Of a stretch of 64,000 bases of DNA, positions 1 to 14,785 are shown in pieces. The stretch's first letter is position 1; each line of letters opens with the position of its first letter. The notes beneath the pieces are model-generated. The model searched no databases, was not told the origin of the DNA, and saw only the letters and a program-made list of their open reading frames with translations. The stretch lies in NCBI GenBank assembly GCA_964439835.1, contig CAYTPQ010000011.1, positions 7,562-71,561 of the forward strand, written 5' to 3'. Position numbers and translations under genes: made by a program. The stretch is from JAGNLM01 sp964439835 (GTDB taxonomy: Bacteria > Pseudomonadota > Gammaproteobacteria > JAABTG01).

Positions 1-2700
<2,700 letters not shown>

Positions 2701-2775
2701 GATCTCCTCGTCCCTCCTGGGCTCTTATCGTGGGCGGGCCCGGCCTGACGGCCGGTCGGCAGGCGGGATTCTAGA

Positions 2776-2823
2776 CCACTAGGGAAAGTAGTCAACGGGG
2801 CGGTTGACCCCTATATCTTGTGC
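2776..2823 (-). promoter_or_regulatory. Probable tandem NrdR boxes upstream of nrdA
   Basis: The 16-mer at 2808-2823 (CCCCTATATCTTGTGC) matches the NrdR-box consensus ACACWATATATWGTGT at 12 of 16 positions by eye. A weaker, partly palindromic match (CCACTAGGGAAAGTAG, about 9 of 16) starts at 2776. The starts are 32 bp apart, the three-helical-turn spacing typical of paired NrdR boxes. NrdR is the ATP-cone repressor of nrd operons; the pair sits where it could block nrdA transcription. The nrdR gene is not in the window. Confidence 0.6.
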
Positions 2824-3127
2824 ATGAAGCCCTGCACTGGCAGTGGACGGGCGGGGGGTAACCTGGGGACGGACCTGTGGACAAGTCCCTCTGCGCGAGG
2901 CGTGGCGCGGGTGTGGAGGGGACCCGATCGAGGCGGTGCGACGACGGCCGGCGGGCAAGGCCGGGGTGCCTGATTTCGGGAGGGCGGAGTGGGTCGCCTG
3001 CGGGGCCAGGCCCTGGCCCATCACGCCGGACGGAGCCGGGCTGCAGGCACTGTCCGGGCGCAGGCCGGGACAGACCGGCGAGTCACCCGGCGTGCGCCGG
3101 CAGGACGGAGAGTGGCTCGCCGAGCCC
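2824..3127. other. Intergenic stretch without recognisable gene
   Basis: About 300 bp between the nrdA control region and the stop of the Crp/Fnr-type gene. Reading frames here are GC-driven and lack a ribosome site or recognisable product. No terminator with a T tract was seen; it may hold the far-upstream part of the nrdA promoter region. Confidence 0.4.
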
Positions 3128-3880
3128 CTAAAGCAGGGGACGGCGGCTGAACGGCTCGGGGCGGAAGCCGGTCATCTCGACCAGGGCGGGGCGGTTCAGA
3201 ATGCGCAGCAGCCCGCCCCGCAGGACCACCAGTCCCGCCTCGCGCAGCGCGCGCAGCGTGCGATTGACGTGGATGGTGGTGAGCCCGAGGGCGTCGGCGA
3301 TGTGCTCCTGTTTGAGCGGCACCGGGATCCCGGCGCGCTCGTCGACCGGGCCCCGCGCGCTCAGCCGGTGGTGGATCTCGAGGAAGAGCTGTGCGATCCG
3401 CTCCTTGGCGGGACGCCGACCGAGGCTGGTCAGGTGGTCGTGGGCGATGGCCTCGTCCCGGGAGGTGATCCAGGCCATCTGGATCGCGAGCACCGTGTGC
3501 TCGCCGAACATCTCCATCAGCGCCTCGCGCTTGAACACGCAGACGCGGGCCGCGGTGAGGGCCTGGGCGGAATGGAGGATGGGGCCCTCGGGGTCCGGCT
3601 GGAAGCCGATGAAGTCCCCGGGCAGGGCGAACCGCAACACCTGGCGGCGGCCGTCGCTCAGGGTCCGGTGCAGCATCACCCAGCCCTGAAACACCGTGAA
3701 GCTCTCGTCGAGCCGGGAATCCTGGGTGTAAATGAGGCCGCCGGCCGGTATCTCCCGCTGCTCTAGCCGGTGCGCCTGCATCGTCTCCAGGTGCGCCGTG
3801 GCGAGGGGCTCGAACAGCGCCAGCCTCCGCACCGGGCACTCGATGCAGGCCGTGGGGTTCGGTGAGGGAGTGCCGATCAT
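3128..3880 (-). CDS. Crp/Fnr-family transcriptional regulator
   Basis: 250 aa. An N-terminal cyclic-nucleotide-type beta-roll sensor domain (about residues 30-140, with the ALPGDFIGFQ turn) is followed by a C-terminal winged helix-turn-helix (LKQEHIADALGL then TTIHVNRTLRALREAGLV), as in Crp/Fnr proteins. Near the N-terminus there is only one CxxC pair (CIEC), not the four-cysteine set of oxygen-sensing FNR, so an Fe-S sensor is not supported; the ligand is unknown. ATG 3880 is chosen because GGAAAG precedes it and because the promoter at 3941-3969 would start transcription near 3934, leaving no leader for the upstream ATG at 3937. It is transcribed in the same direction as nrdA but 427 bp away, so it need not regulate nrdA. 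Confidence 0.85.
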   Translation of the reverse strand: MIGTPSPNPTACIECPVRRLALFEPLATAHLETMQAHRLEQREIPAGGLIYTQDSRLDESFTVFQGWVMLHRTLSDGRRQVLRFALPGDFIGFQPDPEGPILHSAQALTAARVCVFKREALMEMFGEHTVLAIQMAWITSRDEAIAHDHLTSLGRRPAKERIAQLFLEIHHRLSARGPVDERAGIPVPLKQEHIADALGLTTIHVNRTLRALREAGLVVLRGGLLRILNRPALVEMTGFRPEPFSRRPLL

Positions 3881-3940
3881 GAAAGCGCTTTCCGTCGAGT
3901 GCCCGAACGGGACCACGGCGTATGCCGCCGATTTCACGGC

Positions 3941-3969
3941 AGGATACTTGCCCCGGTCGCAGCCGACAA
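3941..3969 (-). promoter_or_regulatory. Sigma70-type promoter for the Crp/Fnr-family gene
   Basis: Reading leftward, TTGTCG (-35) and TATCCT (-10) are separated by exactly 17 bp. The predicted transcription start near 3934 gives a leader of about 50 nt before ATG 3880. It lies back to back with the rightward promoter at 4011-4039. Confidence 0.55.
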
Positions 3970-4010
3970 GGCTCTGGACCGGCCGCCGTTAACCGCGACG
4001 CTGCTGGCGT

Positions 4011-4039
4011 TTGGGGCAGCCGCGGCTGTCCGCTACAAT
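4011..4039 (+). promoter_or_regulatory. Sigma70-type promoter for the 4076 gene
   Basis: TTGGGG and TACAAT are separated by exactly 17 bp, in an otherwise very GC-rich context. The predicted start near 4046 gives a leader of about 30 nt before ATG 4076. It may also serve metH, since no promoter is evident in the 53-bp gap before it. Confidence 0.6.
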
Positions 4040-4075
4040 TGCGCCTGCGGCTCACGCCCCATCCGGCGCTTCCTC

Positions 4076-4555
4076 ATGGTGACGCAACTTGACGGACAGC
4101 AGGCAGCGGGCCTGCCGGTGGAGTCGACCGGCCCCGAATATCTGCGTGCCTACCGCGGTCGCCTTGTCGGCGTGATGCGCTGGCCCGAGTTGGACCGGCT
4201 GTGGGAACAGCTGCGGGCGTCGCCGGTGGGGTGGTACGTGTACGCCGTCGGTGAGCCGCCACCCGTGGCGGTGGCAACGCCCGAGCGCCTTGCGGAATTC
4301 GTCGAGGCGTTGGACCGGCTGCTCCGCGAGGAGCACGACGAGGACTACTGTGGCATCGTTTACGTGGACGACCGGGAGTGGCCGTCCTTCGTCAAGATCT
4401 ACGACCCCAGCAACCTGGGGGCGGTCTGTGGGACCACCGGCGTGCCGACGCTTCCGGGTTGGACCCTCTCGCGAGTCCCGCCCGTTGATCTGCAGGTTGC
4501 CTTTGCGCCGCCCGCTGGTCGCCGCCGTTGGTGGCGCCGCCTCTTCGGTGATTGA
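4076..4555 (+). CDS. Hypothetical protein
   Basis: 159 aa, soluble, acidic in the middle, ending in an Arg/Trp-rich tail (RRRWWRRLFGD). I recognise no domain. The pattern of short alpha and beta stretches (WPELDRLWEQLR; VGWYVYAVGE; CGIVYVDD; SFVKIYDP) looks like a real folded protein. The in-frame ORF could extend upstream to 3899, but ATG 4076 is preferred because a good promoter ends just before it. It is followed 53 bp later by metH in the same direction, so co-transcription is possible; no function can be assigned from that. Confidence 0.7.
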   Translation: MVTQLDGQQAAGLPVESTGPEYLRAYRGRLVGVMRWPELDRLWEQLRASPVGWYVYAVGEPPPVAVATPERLAEFVEALDRLLREEHDEDYCGIVYVDDREWPSFVKIYDPSNLGAVCGTTGVPTLPGWTLSRVPPVDLQVAFAPPAGRRRWWRRLFGD

Positions 4556-4608
4556 GCTCTACCCCTCGCTAGCGAGACTGCGCAGGCGGCGAGTCTGCGG
4601 CCTGTCGG

Positions 4609-8307
<3,699 letters not shown>

Positions 8308-8348
8308 GGAAACTCCCCGTCACGCCGACTGTCGCAATGAACAACAGT

Positions 8349-8366
8349 GGCGCGCCTTGGCGCGCC
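8349..8366. repeat. Doubled GGCGCGCC palindrome between metH and prc
   Basis: Two copies of the 8-bp palindrome GGCGCGCC separated by TT. It could fold as a hairpin or act as a pause after metH, but the loop is very short and there is no T tract, so a terminator call is not supported. Confidence 0.35.
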
Positions 8367-8398
8367 GTCACCATCCGTTCGGTCCGTCTGGTGCCGTC

Positions 8399-10576
8399 AT
8401 GCAGAGTCCGTCCGCGCTGCCCCGCCGCGCTCGTTGGTTGTTGGGTCTCCTCGCGCTAGTTCTGCTCGCGCCGCTGCCGGCGGCCGCCGAGCTCCCCGCG
8501 CTCGCCCCGACCGCGAGTCAGGTCAAGGCCACCGGACTCATCACCCGCATCATCGACAAGCAGCACTACCTCGACGTCTCGCTCGACGACGCCTTCTCGT
8601 CCCGGGTCTTCGATCGCTACCTGGAGAGCCTAGACCCGAGCCGCAGCTACCTGATGGCCGAGGACGTGGCGCGGCTGTCTCGCTACCGGGGAAAGCTGGA
8701 CGACGCCCTGCGCCAGGCCCGCCTGGACGCCGCCTACCAGATCTTCGCGGTCTACCGCACCCGGCTCGCCGAGCGCGGCCGTCACGCCCTCGCGCTCCTC
8801 GACGGTCCGTTTGACTTCTCGCGGGACGAGGACTTTCGGGTCGACCGCAAGAGCGCGCCGTGGCCGCGGGACCGCAAGGAGCTGGACGAGATCTGGCGTC
8901 AGCGCGTCAAGAACGACGTGCTCAACCTGATGCTGAACGGCCGAACCCAGCAGGAGGCGGTCCGTACCCTGAAGCGGCGTTACGAGGGCCTGGTGCGGCG
9001 TGCCGAGCAATTTAACGCCGAGGACGTGTTCCAGGTCTTCATGAACGCCTACGCGGGCAGCATCGAGCCGCACACGGCGTACCTCTCGCCGCGCAACTCG
9101 GAGAACTTCCAGATCCAGTTGAGCCTGTCCCTGGAGGGCATCGGGGCGGCGCTGCAGAACGAGGACGACTACACGGTCGTCCAGCGCATCATCCCCGGCG
9201 GGCCGGCCAGCCTCAGCGGACAGCTACAGGCCCAGGATCGGATCACGGCCGTGGGTCAGGGGCCTCACGGCCTGCTGGTCGACGTGGTTGGATGGCGCCT
9301 CGACGACGTCGTCGACCTGATCCGGGGTCCGAAGGGCTCCACGGTACGCCTGGAGGTGTTGCCCAAGGGCGCCCCGGACAGCGGGCCGCGCAAGGTCGTG
9401 ACCCTGGTCCGGGAACGGGTCCGCCTGGAGGAGCAGGCGGCCAAGCGCTCGATCATCGAGGTGTTCGGACCCTACGGGGCGCCGCGGCGCATCGGCGTGA
9501 TCGACATCCCGACCTTCTATCTGGACGCGCCGGCCCGCGCCCGCGGCGAGAGCGACTACCGCAGCACCGCCCGCGACGTGGCGCGGTTGCTGGCCGAGCT
9601 GTCCCAGGAGCGCGTCGACGGCGTCGTGCTCGACCTGCGCGGGGACGGTGGCGGGGCACTCAGCGAGGCGATCGAGCTCACGGGGCTGTTCATCCCCACG
9701 GGGCCGGTGGTCCAGGTCCGCGACGCGACCGGCAAGATCCAGGTCCTGGAGGACACCGACTCGACCGTCGCCTACCGGGGGCCGCTGGCCGTGCTCGTCG
9801 ACCGGCAGAGCGCCTCGGCCTCCGAGATCGTGGCCGCGGCCCTGCAGGACTACGGCCGCGCCATCGTCGTCGGCGAGCCGACCTTCGGCAAGGGTACGGT
9901 ACAGAGCTTGTTGGACCTGTCGCGCATCGCCCGTGGGGCGCCGGGGGAGCTGGGGCAACTCAAGACGACGGTGGCCCAGTTCTTCCGGGTCAACGGCAGC
10001 AGCACCCAGCACCGGGGCGTGGTCCCGGACCTGACGTTCCCGGCCGCCTTCGACGCCGGGGAAGACGGGGAGCGGTCCCTCAGCAACGCCATCCCCTGGG
10101 CGCAGGTGGAGGCCGCGCGTTACCGGGCCGGCGCCGACCTGGCCTCGCTGATGCCGTCCGTGCGCGCGCGGCACCAGGTCAGGGCGGGGGTCGACCCGGG
10201 TTTTCAGTGGCTGCTAGAAGAGGCCGCGGCTCAGCGCGCGGTGTCCACCCGTTCGACGACCTCTCTCGCGGAAACCCGCCGGAGGGCCGAGCGTGAGGCG
10301 GAGCAGCGCGGGCGGGCCGAGCGCGAGGGGCGTTTCCGCGCCGCCCGCGGCCTGCCGCCGCGGAAGTCAGGTGACGTCGAGGCCGCGGAGTCCGCAGGTC
10401 AGGAGAACCCGGAGGAAGACGTCTGGCTGGTCGAGGCCGCGCACGTCTTGGCGGACCTCGTGGACCTGGCGCAGGACGCCCCCCACCTGCACACCGCGAG
10501 CGGCGGCAGTCAGGAGGCCCTCAACAAACCCTGCGTCGCCGAGCCCTGCGTAAGTTCGCCGGGCCAGTACCGCTGA
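8399..10576 (+). CDS. prc: Carboxy-terminal processing (tail-specific) protease, S41 family
   Basis: Periplasmic serine protease that trims or degrades proteins from their C-terminus and helps control cell-wall hydrolases. 725 aa. An N-terminal signal peptide (RARWLLGLLALVLLAPLP, cut near AAA-EL) is followed by the helical N-terminal domain, a PDZ domain (about 240-320), and the S41 core with SASASEIVAAALQDYG (catalytic Ser) and TFGKGTVQ (catalytic Lys), then the alpha-helical C-terminal Tsp domain. ATG 8399 is chosen because the signal peptide begins there; the longer frame from 8294 would place about 35 charged residues before it. It converges on pbpG 18 bp away, another periplasmic wall enzyme. 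Confidence 0.93.
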   Translation: MQSPSALPRRARWLLGLLALVLLAPLPAAAELPALAPTASQVKATGLITRIIDKQHYLDVSLDDAFSSRVFDRYLESLDPSRSYLMAEDVARLSRYRGKLDDALRQARLDAAYQIFAVYRTRLAERGRHALALLDGPFDFSRDEDFRVDRKSAPWPRDRKELDEIWRQRVKNDVLNLMLNGRTQQEAVRTLKRRYEGLVRRAEQFNAEDVFQVFMNAYAGSIEPHTAYLSPRNSENFQIQLSLSLEGIGAALQNEDDYTVVQRIIPGGPASLSGQLQAQDRITAVGQGPHGLLVDVVGWRLDDVVDLIRGPKGSTVRLEVLPKGAPDSGPRKVVTLVRERVRLEEQAAKRSIIEVFGPYGAPRRIGVIDIPTFYLDAPARARGESDYRSTARDVARLLAELSQERVDGVVLDLRGDGGGALSEAIELTGLFIPTGPVVQVRDATGKIQVLEDTDSTVAYRGPLAVLVDRQSASASEIVAAALQDYGRAIVVGEPTFGKGTVQSLLDLSRIARGAPGELGQLKTTVAQFFRVNGSSTQHRGVVPDLTFPAAFDAGEDGERSLSNAIPWAQVEAARYRAGADLASLMPSVRARHQVRAGVDPGFQWLLEEAAAQRAVSTRSTTSLAETRRRAEREAEQRGRAEREGRFRAARGLPPRKSGDVEAAESAGQENPEEDVWLVEAAHVLADLVDLAQDAPHLHTASGGSQEALNKPCVAEPCVSSPGQYR

Positions 10577-10594
10577 CGCGTCGTCGCCCGCGGT

Positions 10595-11779
10595 TTAGCC
10601 GAGGCCGCGACTGGCCGGCTCGGCGCGTGCCGAGGAGATTTGCCGGCGCTGCAACCAGTCCCGAAGCCGCACCACGTCTGCAAATGGGGTGTAGCGCCCA
10701 TCCCCGTTCAGCAACACGATGAGCAGCGGTCGCTCGGCGATGTCGGCCTGCATCACCAGGCAGCGCCCGGCCTCGTTGATGTAGCCCGTCTTACTCAGCC
10801 CGATGTCCCAGCTCTGGGCCCGGATCAGGCGGTTGGTGTTGCGGAACTCCAGGCTGCCGGGCTCCCTTGGCAGCGCCAGGGTGTACTGCGGCGTGGTCGT
10901 CACCTGGCGGATCGTCGGGTAGCCGTACGCCGCGCGCACCATCCGCACCAGGTCCTGGGCCGTGGAGCTGTTTCCGGGGTTCAGGCCGGTCGGGTCCTCG
11001 AAACGGCTGTCGAGCATGCCGAGGGAGCGGGCCTTGCGGTTCATGGCCTCCACGAAGGCGGGTTTGCCCCCCGGGTAGTTGCGTCCAAGGGCCGAGGCCG
11101 CCCGGTTGTCGGAGGACACCAGTGCGAGGTACAGCAGCTCGTGGCGGGAGAGGGTGGTGCCGAGCGGGAGGCGGGAACGCGAGCCCTTGAGCCAGTCGAC
11201 GTCGTCCTCGTTGACCTCGACCTCCTCGTCCAGGGGGAGGCGGGCGTCGAGGACCACCATTGCGGTCATCAGCTTCGTGATCGAGGCGATGGGCAGGCGC
11301 GCTTCGCTGTTCTTCTCGTAGACCACCGCGTTTTCTCGCTCGTCTACGATCAGCGCCGAGCCGGAGGCCAGGTGCAGATGTCCGGAGGCGGGTGCGGCCT
11401 CGGGGGCGTGCTCAAACGCCTGCGTCTTCGGGCGCGCCGCGATACGGGTGACCTCGGCCTTCGCGCGCATCGTGGTTGCCTTCGCCGGACCATTGCTGGC
11501 GAGCCGCGGGCGGGACACGCGCGGTCGCGACGTGGCCTGCGCCGCGGAACGCGCGGGGGCGGTCTTGGCCCCCGGCGCTTTCCCCCCTGATACCTTTGCT
11601 GCCGGCGGTCTGGCGAGCCGGGGTTGGCTGGCGGTGGTTCTGCTGCCGGCGCGGGACGGTTTGCTCGGGGCGGCAGCCGCGCTCTTCTCCGCCGAGGCGG
11701 TCTTGGGGGCGGAGGGGGCTCCGAGTACCGGCCCGCTCGCGATAAGAAGGACGCTCAGGGTGAATGCCAGCGCTCGCAC
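10595..11779 (-). CDS. pbpG: D-alanyl-D-alanine endopeptidase (PBP7-type, S11 family)
   Basis: Cleaves D-Ala-mDAP cross-links in peptidoglycan, in the periplasm. 394 aa, longer than the roughly 310 aa of E. coli PBP7 because of an Ala/Pro/Lys/Arg-rich low-complexity stretch at about residues 22-130, between the signal peptide and the catalytic domain. The three penicillin-binding motifs are intact: SITK (active Ser and Lys), SDN within SSDN, and KTG within SKTGY. The basic linker may bind the polyanionic wall. The GTG start is supported by GGGAGG about 9 nt upstream. A possible -10 box lies at 11836-11841. Confidence 0.92.
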   Translation of the reverse strand: MRALAFTLSVLLIASGPVLGAPSAPKTASAEKSAAAAPSKPSRAGSRTTASQPRLARPPAAKVSGGKAPGAKTAPARSAAQATSRPRVSRPRLASNGPAKATTMRAKAEVTRIAARPKTQAFEHAPEAAPASGHLHLASGSALIVDERENAVVYEKNSEARLPIASITKLMTAMVVLDARLPLDEEVEVNEDDVDWLKGSRSRLPLGTTLSRHELLYLALVSSDNRAASALGRNYPGGKPAFVEAMNRKARSLGMLDSRFEDPTGLNPGNSSTAQDLVRMVRAAYGYPTIRQVTTTPQYTLALPREPGSLEFRNTNRLIRAQSWDIGLSKTGYINEAGRCLVMQADIAERPLLIVLLNGDGRYTPFADVVRLRDWLQRRQISSARAEPASRGLG

Positions 11780-11835
11780 GTTCGTGTCCCTCCCTTGCCC
11801 ACGCCGCCTGCCGGCCCCAGGGGGCTTAGACCAAT

Positions 11836-11841
11836 AGTATA
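11836..11841 (-). promoter_or_regulatory. Candidate -10 box for pbpG
   Basis: Leftward TATACT, 57 bp before the pbpG start, in a small AT-rich island. The -35 region 17 bp further upstream (ATGAGG) is poor, so this is a partial promoter call. Confidence 0.35.
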
Positions 11842-11872
11842 AGGGCTTACCTGCCGACCCTCATAGGCTGTC

Positions 11873-14209
11873 TCAAGTATTGCCCTGTCGGCGGCGATGT
11901 TCCAGTGCCTCCCGCTCACGCTGCAGCGCCTCCCGCAGGGCCCGCGGCACCAGCGCCCGGTCCCCTTCCTCGTCCGGCGACGCGGCCGCGCCTGGTACGT
12001 CGGGGCCTCGGCTGACCGCCTGCTCCGCGAGCCGGACCGCGGCCTCTTGTTGCCGGAGCGCCTCGGCCAGGGCCTCTCGGGCCTGGGCCAGCTCGGCGCT
12101 CAGACGGTCGCGATCGGACTGGAGCGCCGCCTCCCGCTGGCCGGCCAGCCGATCGTGGACCTCCAGCTCCTCCCTCAGGCGCCGTGCGGACTCGGCCTCG
12201 GCGGCCGCGTTCTCGTCGTGGCGCTCGCGTGACAGCTCGGCCAGCCGGCACTCGGCGTTCGCGCGGGCCCTCGACTCATCCTTGGCGTGCCGCTGGGCCT
12301 CTTCGGCGGCCGACCGCCAACGCTCGCCCTCCAGTTCGGCGTGCGCGAGTGCCTCCCGCAGGCCTGCCTGGGCCGCCTCGCTCCGGTCCAGTCGCTCGTT
12401 GAGACCTGCGGCCTCCACGAGCGCCGCCTCCAGACGGCCGGTGGCAGCGGCGAGCTCGCCCTCGCTCAGGCGCAGGCGCTCGCGGGTGCGCGCGAGGTCC
12501 CCCTCCGTGCGCTCATTCAGCAGCCGCAGGGCGTCGGCGTCCGCCTCCACCCTCGCCTGCCGCTCCCGCAGCCGGTCGAGCTCCGACTCCAGGGCCTGGT
12601 TCCTGGACTCCGCCTCCGACAGCGACCGGGCGTGCCTGGCGAGGTCGGCCTCCCGGCGGCTCGACTCCTCGGCGAGGCGCCGGCCGAGCGCCGCCAGCTC
12701 GGCGTCCCGGGCCACTGCCTGCTCGGCCGCGTTGGCGGTGATGCGCTCCTCGTAGCGCGCAACCTCGAGCTGGTAGAGCTCGCGCTCGCGGACCAGGGCT
12801 GCGGCGTGCTCGCGGTTCAGGCCCTGAAGCTCTTCGACCCTCGCCTGCAGGCGCGCCACTTCGGCGGTGTGCCGATCGCGCGCCTCGCGCAGGCGGGTCT
12901 CTCCCAGCTCCAGCAACGCGCGTAGCCGCCCCATCTCGTCCCGGTGCCGGGCGATCTCCGAACGCCGTGCGGACTGCTCCTCCGCAAGCCGGCGCTCGAG
13001 CTGCCCGGCGAGCGCGCGTAACGGCGCCCCCTCGTGCTGGGGCGCGGGCGGGGGGCGGGGGACGGCGAAGTCCGGTAGAGACGGCGAGGTCAGCGGCTCG
13101 GCGGGCGCCGGCACGCGCGCGGGCCCCTCGCTACTGGGGGCCTCGGCGGCCTGGGCGGGTTCCGCCGTGGGCGCCGGGCCGATCCCGCCCGCGACGTGGC
13201 GCGCATCCAGGCCGCGCTGGGTCAAGAGGAACGCGCCGACCGCGCTTCGGCGCCCGTCGTCGCAGTAGACGAGATACGTCCGGTGGGGATCGAGTCGCCC
13301 GGCGTGTAGGCGCAGGGCATTCAGCGGCAGGTTCAGACTTCCCGGGATCGCGTGCGTCCCGTGCTCGTCCGGAAAGCGCACATCCACCCAGAGGGCACCA
13401 TGCCGGGCGAGCTCGTCCGCGTCGGGGCGACTGACCTCGGTGAGGGCGGGCCTGCGGATGATCTCGATGAACTCGTCCCGCGACAGCCGCAGCAGGCGTC
13501 CGTCGGTCCGCATGGTCACGGTCGCGTTGCGAGGCGCGTCGCCGATCAGCGCCTCCTCGCCGAAGCTGTCGCCCTCGCCGAGCTCGGCCAGGGTCACCTC
13601 GCTGCCGGAGGCCGTACGCCGGCTCACCTGGCAGCGGCCGGTGACGACGACGTAGAAGTAGTCTCCCGGGTCGCCTTGACGCACGACGACCTCGCCGGCC
13701 TCGACCTCGACGCGCTCGACCGCCGTGAAGAGGCGCTGCAGGCTGACCGCAGGCACCCGCGCGAAGAGGGCGGACTTGAGGAGCCGGGTCATCCAATCGG
13801 CGGACTCGGTCGCCTCCAGGTCCCCGACCTCCAGGGGCACGGTCCGCTGCGCCGAGCTCGCGGGATCGGCAACCACTCGCTCGAGCGTCCTGCGGTCGAG
13901 ACAGAGCACCGTGACCTCGGACTCTGCCCGCGCCGTGTACGGCCGCGGCTGGAGGTGCGCCAGGGCGTAGCGGGCCTCGTCGGTGCCGGCGGCGACCCGC
14001 TTGACGCGCCGGTCGTCGGCGTAGAGCGAGATCTGGCCCTGCAGCAGGTAGAGGGTGAGCTCGTCCCGGTCGCCCTGGCGGAACAGCTGGTCGCCGCGCT
14101 GGAACTGACGGACGCTGGCCTTCTCCAGCACCTCCCGCCGGCGCTCGGGCGGGAGGCCGGTCAGAGGCACCAGGTCCGGAAGGGGTCCGTCGGAGTCGCG
14201 ATAGGGCAC
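11873..14209 (-). CDS. CNB-CNB-rhodanese protein with long coiled coil
   Basis: 778 aa with an unusual domain order. Two cyclic-nucleotide-binding folds lie at about 20-115 and 148-255. The second has a phosphate-binding-cassette-like stretch (FGEEALIGDAPRNATV) and so could bind a nucleotide; the first is degenerate. A rhodanese domain follows (about 258-345) with the active loop CDDGRRS; Cys316 is in the catalytic position, so persulfide chemistry is possible. A Pro/Ala linker then leads to about 350 residues of Glu/Arg/Ala-rich coiled coil to the C-terminus. No signal peptide or membrane helix is seen. The start is GTG. No operon partner is evident. My inference is a sensor or scaffold that links a ligand signal to sulfur transfer. 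Confidence 0.8.
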   Translation of the reverse strand: MPYRDSDGPLPDLVPLTGLPPERRREVLEKASVRQFQRGDQLFRQGDRDELTLYLLQGQISLYADDRRVKRVAAGTDEARYALAHLQPRPYTARAESEVTVLCLDRRTLERVVADPASSAQRTVPLEVGDLEATESADWMTRLLKSALFARVPAVSLQRLFTAVERVEVEAGEVVVRQGDPGDYFYVVVTGRCQVSRRTASGSEVTLAELGEGDSFGEEALIGDAPRNATVTMRTDGRLLRLSRDEFIEIIRRPALTEVSRPDADELARHGALWVDVRFPDEHGTHAIPGSLNLPLNALRLHAGRLDPHRTYLVYCDDGRRSAVGAFLLTQRGLDARHVAGGIGPAPTAEPAQAAEAPSSEGPARVPAPAEPLTSPSLPDFAVPRPPPAPQHEGAPLRALAGQLERRLAEEQSARRSEIARHRDEMGRLRALLELGETRLREARDRHTAEVARLQARVEELQGLNREHAAALVRERELYQLEVARYEERITANAAEQAVARDAELAALGRRLAEESSRREADLARHARSLSEAESRNQALESELDRLRERQARVEADADALRLLNERTEGDLARTRERLRLSEGELAAATGRLEAALVEAAGLNERLDRSEAAQAGLREALAHAELEGERWRSAAEEAQRHAKDESRARANAECRLAELSRERHDENAAAEAESARRLREELEVHDRLAGQREAALQSDRDRLSAELAQAREALAEALRQQEAAVRLAEQAVSRGPDVPGAAASPDEEGDRALVPRALREALQREREALEHRRRQGNT

Positions 14210-14489
14210 GGGGTCGGTCGGTCGAGGTCGTGGGGGCGGCGTCTCGTCTGCCGGCCCGGGCAGTCCTCACGTTATCGGATATCCGGGGCGAGTCTTCAGG
14301 ACGGAGACCGCAGTTGGAGGGTCTAGGGTCTGGCGAGACGCGCTCATTCGTCCGACAATAAGCGGCGCGGCGCGGCAAGATACAAAGGTTTTATGGGTGC
14401 TGCTGTCCCATCAGTGTATTCTATTGTGCTGATACGGCGGGCAGTCCCTCGTCCCTTACCCGAAAGACCAACGCCCCGGAGGTGCAGCC

Positions 14490-14720
14490 ATGAGCGACAA
14501 TGAGGCTCTCATCAAGGAGCGCGCCCAGCTCATCCAGAAGATGCTGGAGATGCAGAAGAAGTTCATCGAGATCGAGCACGCCACGGGGGTCGACCCAAAA
14601 GATTACTACGCGCCGGAGAGCGGCACGTACCTGGACGAGTACCGCCGTGAGTACAACAACCTCGCGATGCGGGTGAACAAGCTCGCCCATCAGATCAAGG
14701 AGTCCGGTCACATCCACTGA
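14490..14720 (+). CDS. Small conserved-looking hypothetical protein
   Basis: 76 aa, charged and helical (heptad-like ERAQLIQKMLEMQKKFIEIE at the N-terminus), ending in HIH. It has a strong ribosome site (GGAGG, 8 nt before ATG) and a 3' hairpin, so it looks like a well-expressed single-gene unit. I do not recognise a family. The 280 bp upstream, shared with the divergent CNB-rhodanese gene, holds AT-rich promoter-like sequence around 14410-14440 (GTATTCTATTGTG) but no clear -35. Confidence 0.8.
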   Translation: MSDNEALIKERAQLIQKMLEMQKKFIEIEHATGVDPKDYYAPESGTYLDEYRREYNNLAMRVNKLAHQIKESGHIH

Positions 14721-14728
14721 CCGGCGCA

Positions 14729-14761
14729 CCCCGCGCCACCGCTCCTGGCGGCGGCGCGGGG
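14729..14761. terminator. Hairpin between convergent genes (possible bidirectional terminator)
   Basis: Arms at 14729-14742 and 14748-14761, 14 bp with a single A/C mismatch and a 5-nt loop, all GC. It lies 9 bp after the stop of the 76-aa gene and 25 bp before the stop of the convergent gene. There is no T run, so termination would be imperfect or need Rho. Confidence 0.5.
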
Positions 14762-14785
14762 GGCAGTGCCCTCCGCTCCCCGCGC

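Noticed and set aside
3128..3880. FNR-type Fe-S oxygen sensor
   Set aside because: Only two N-terminal cysteines (CIEC) are present, not the set needed for a [4Fe-4S] cluster.
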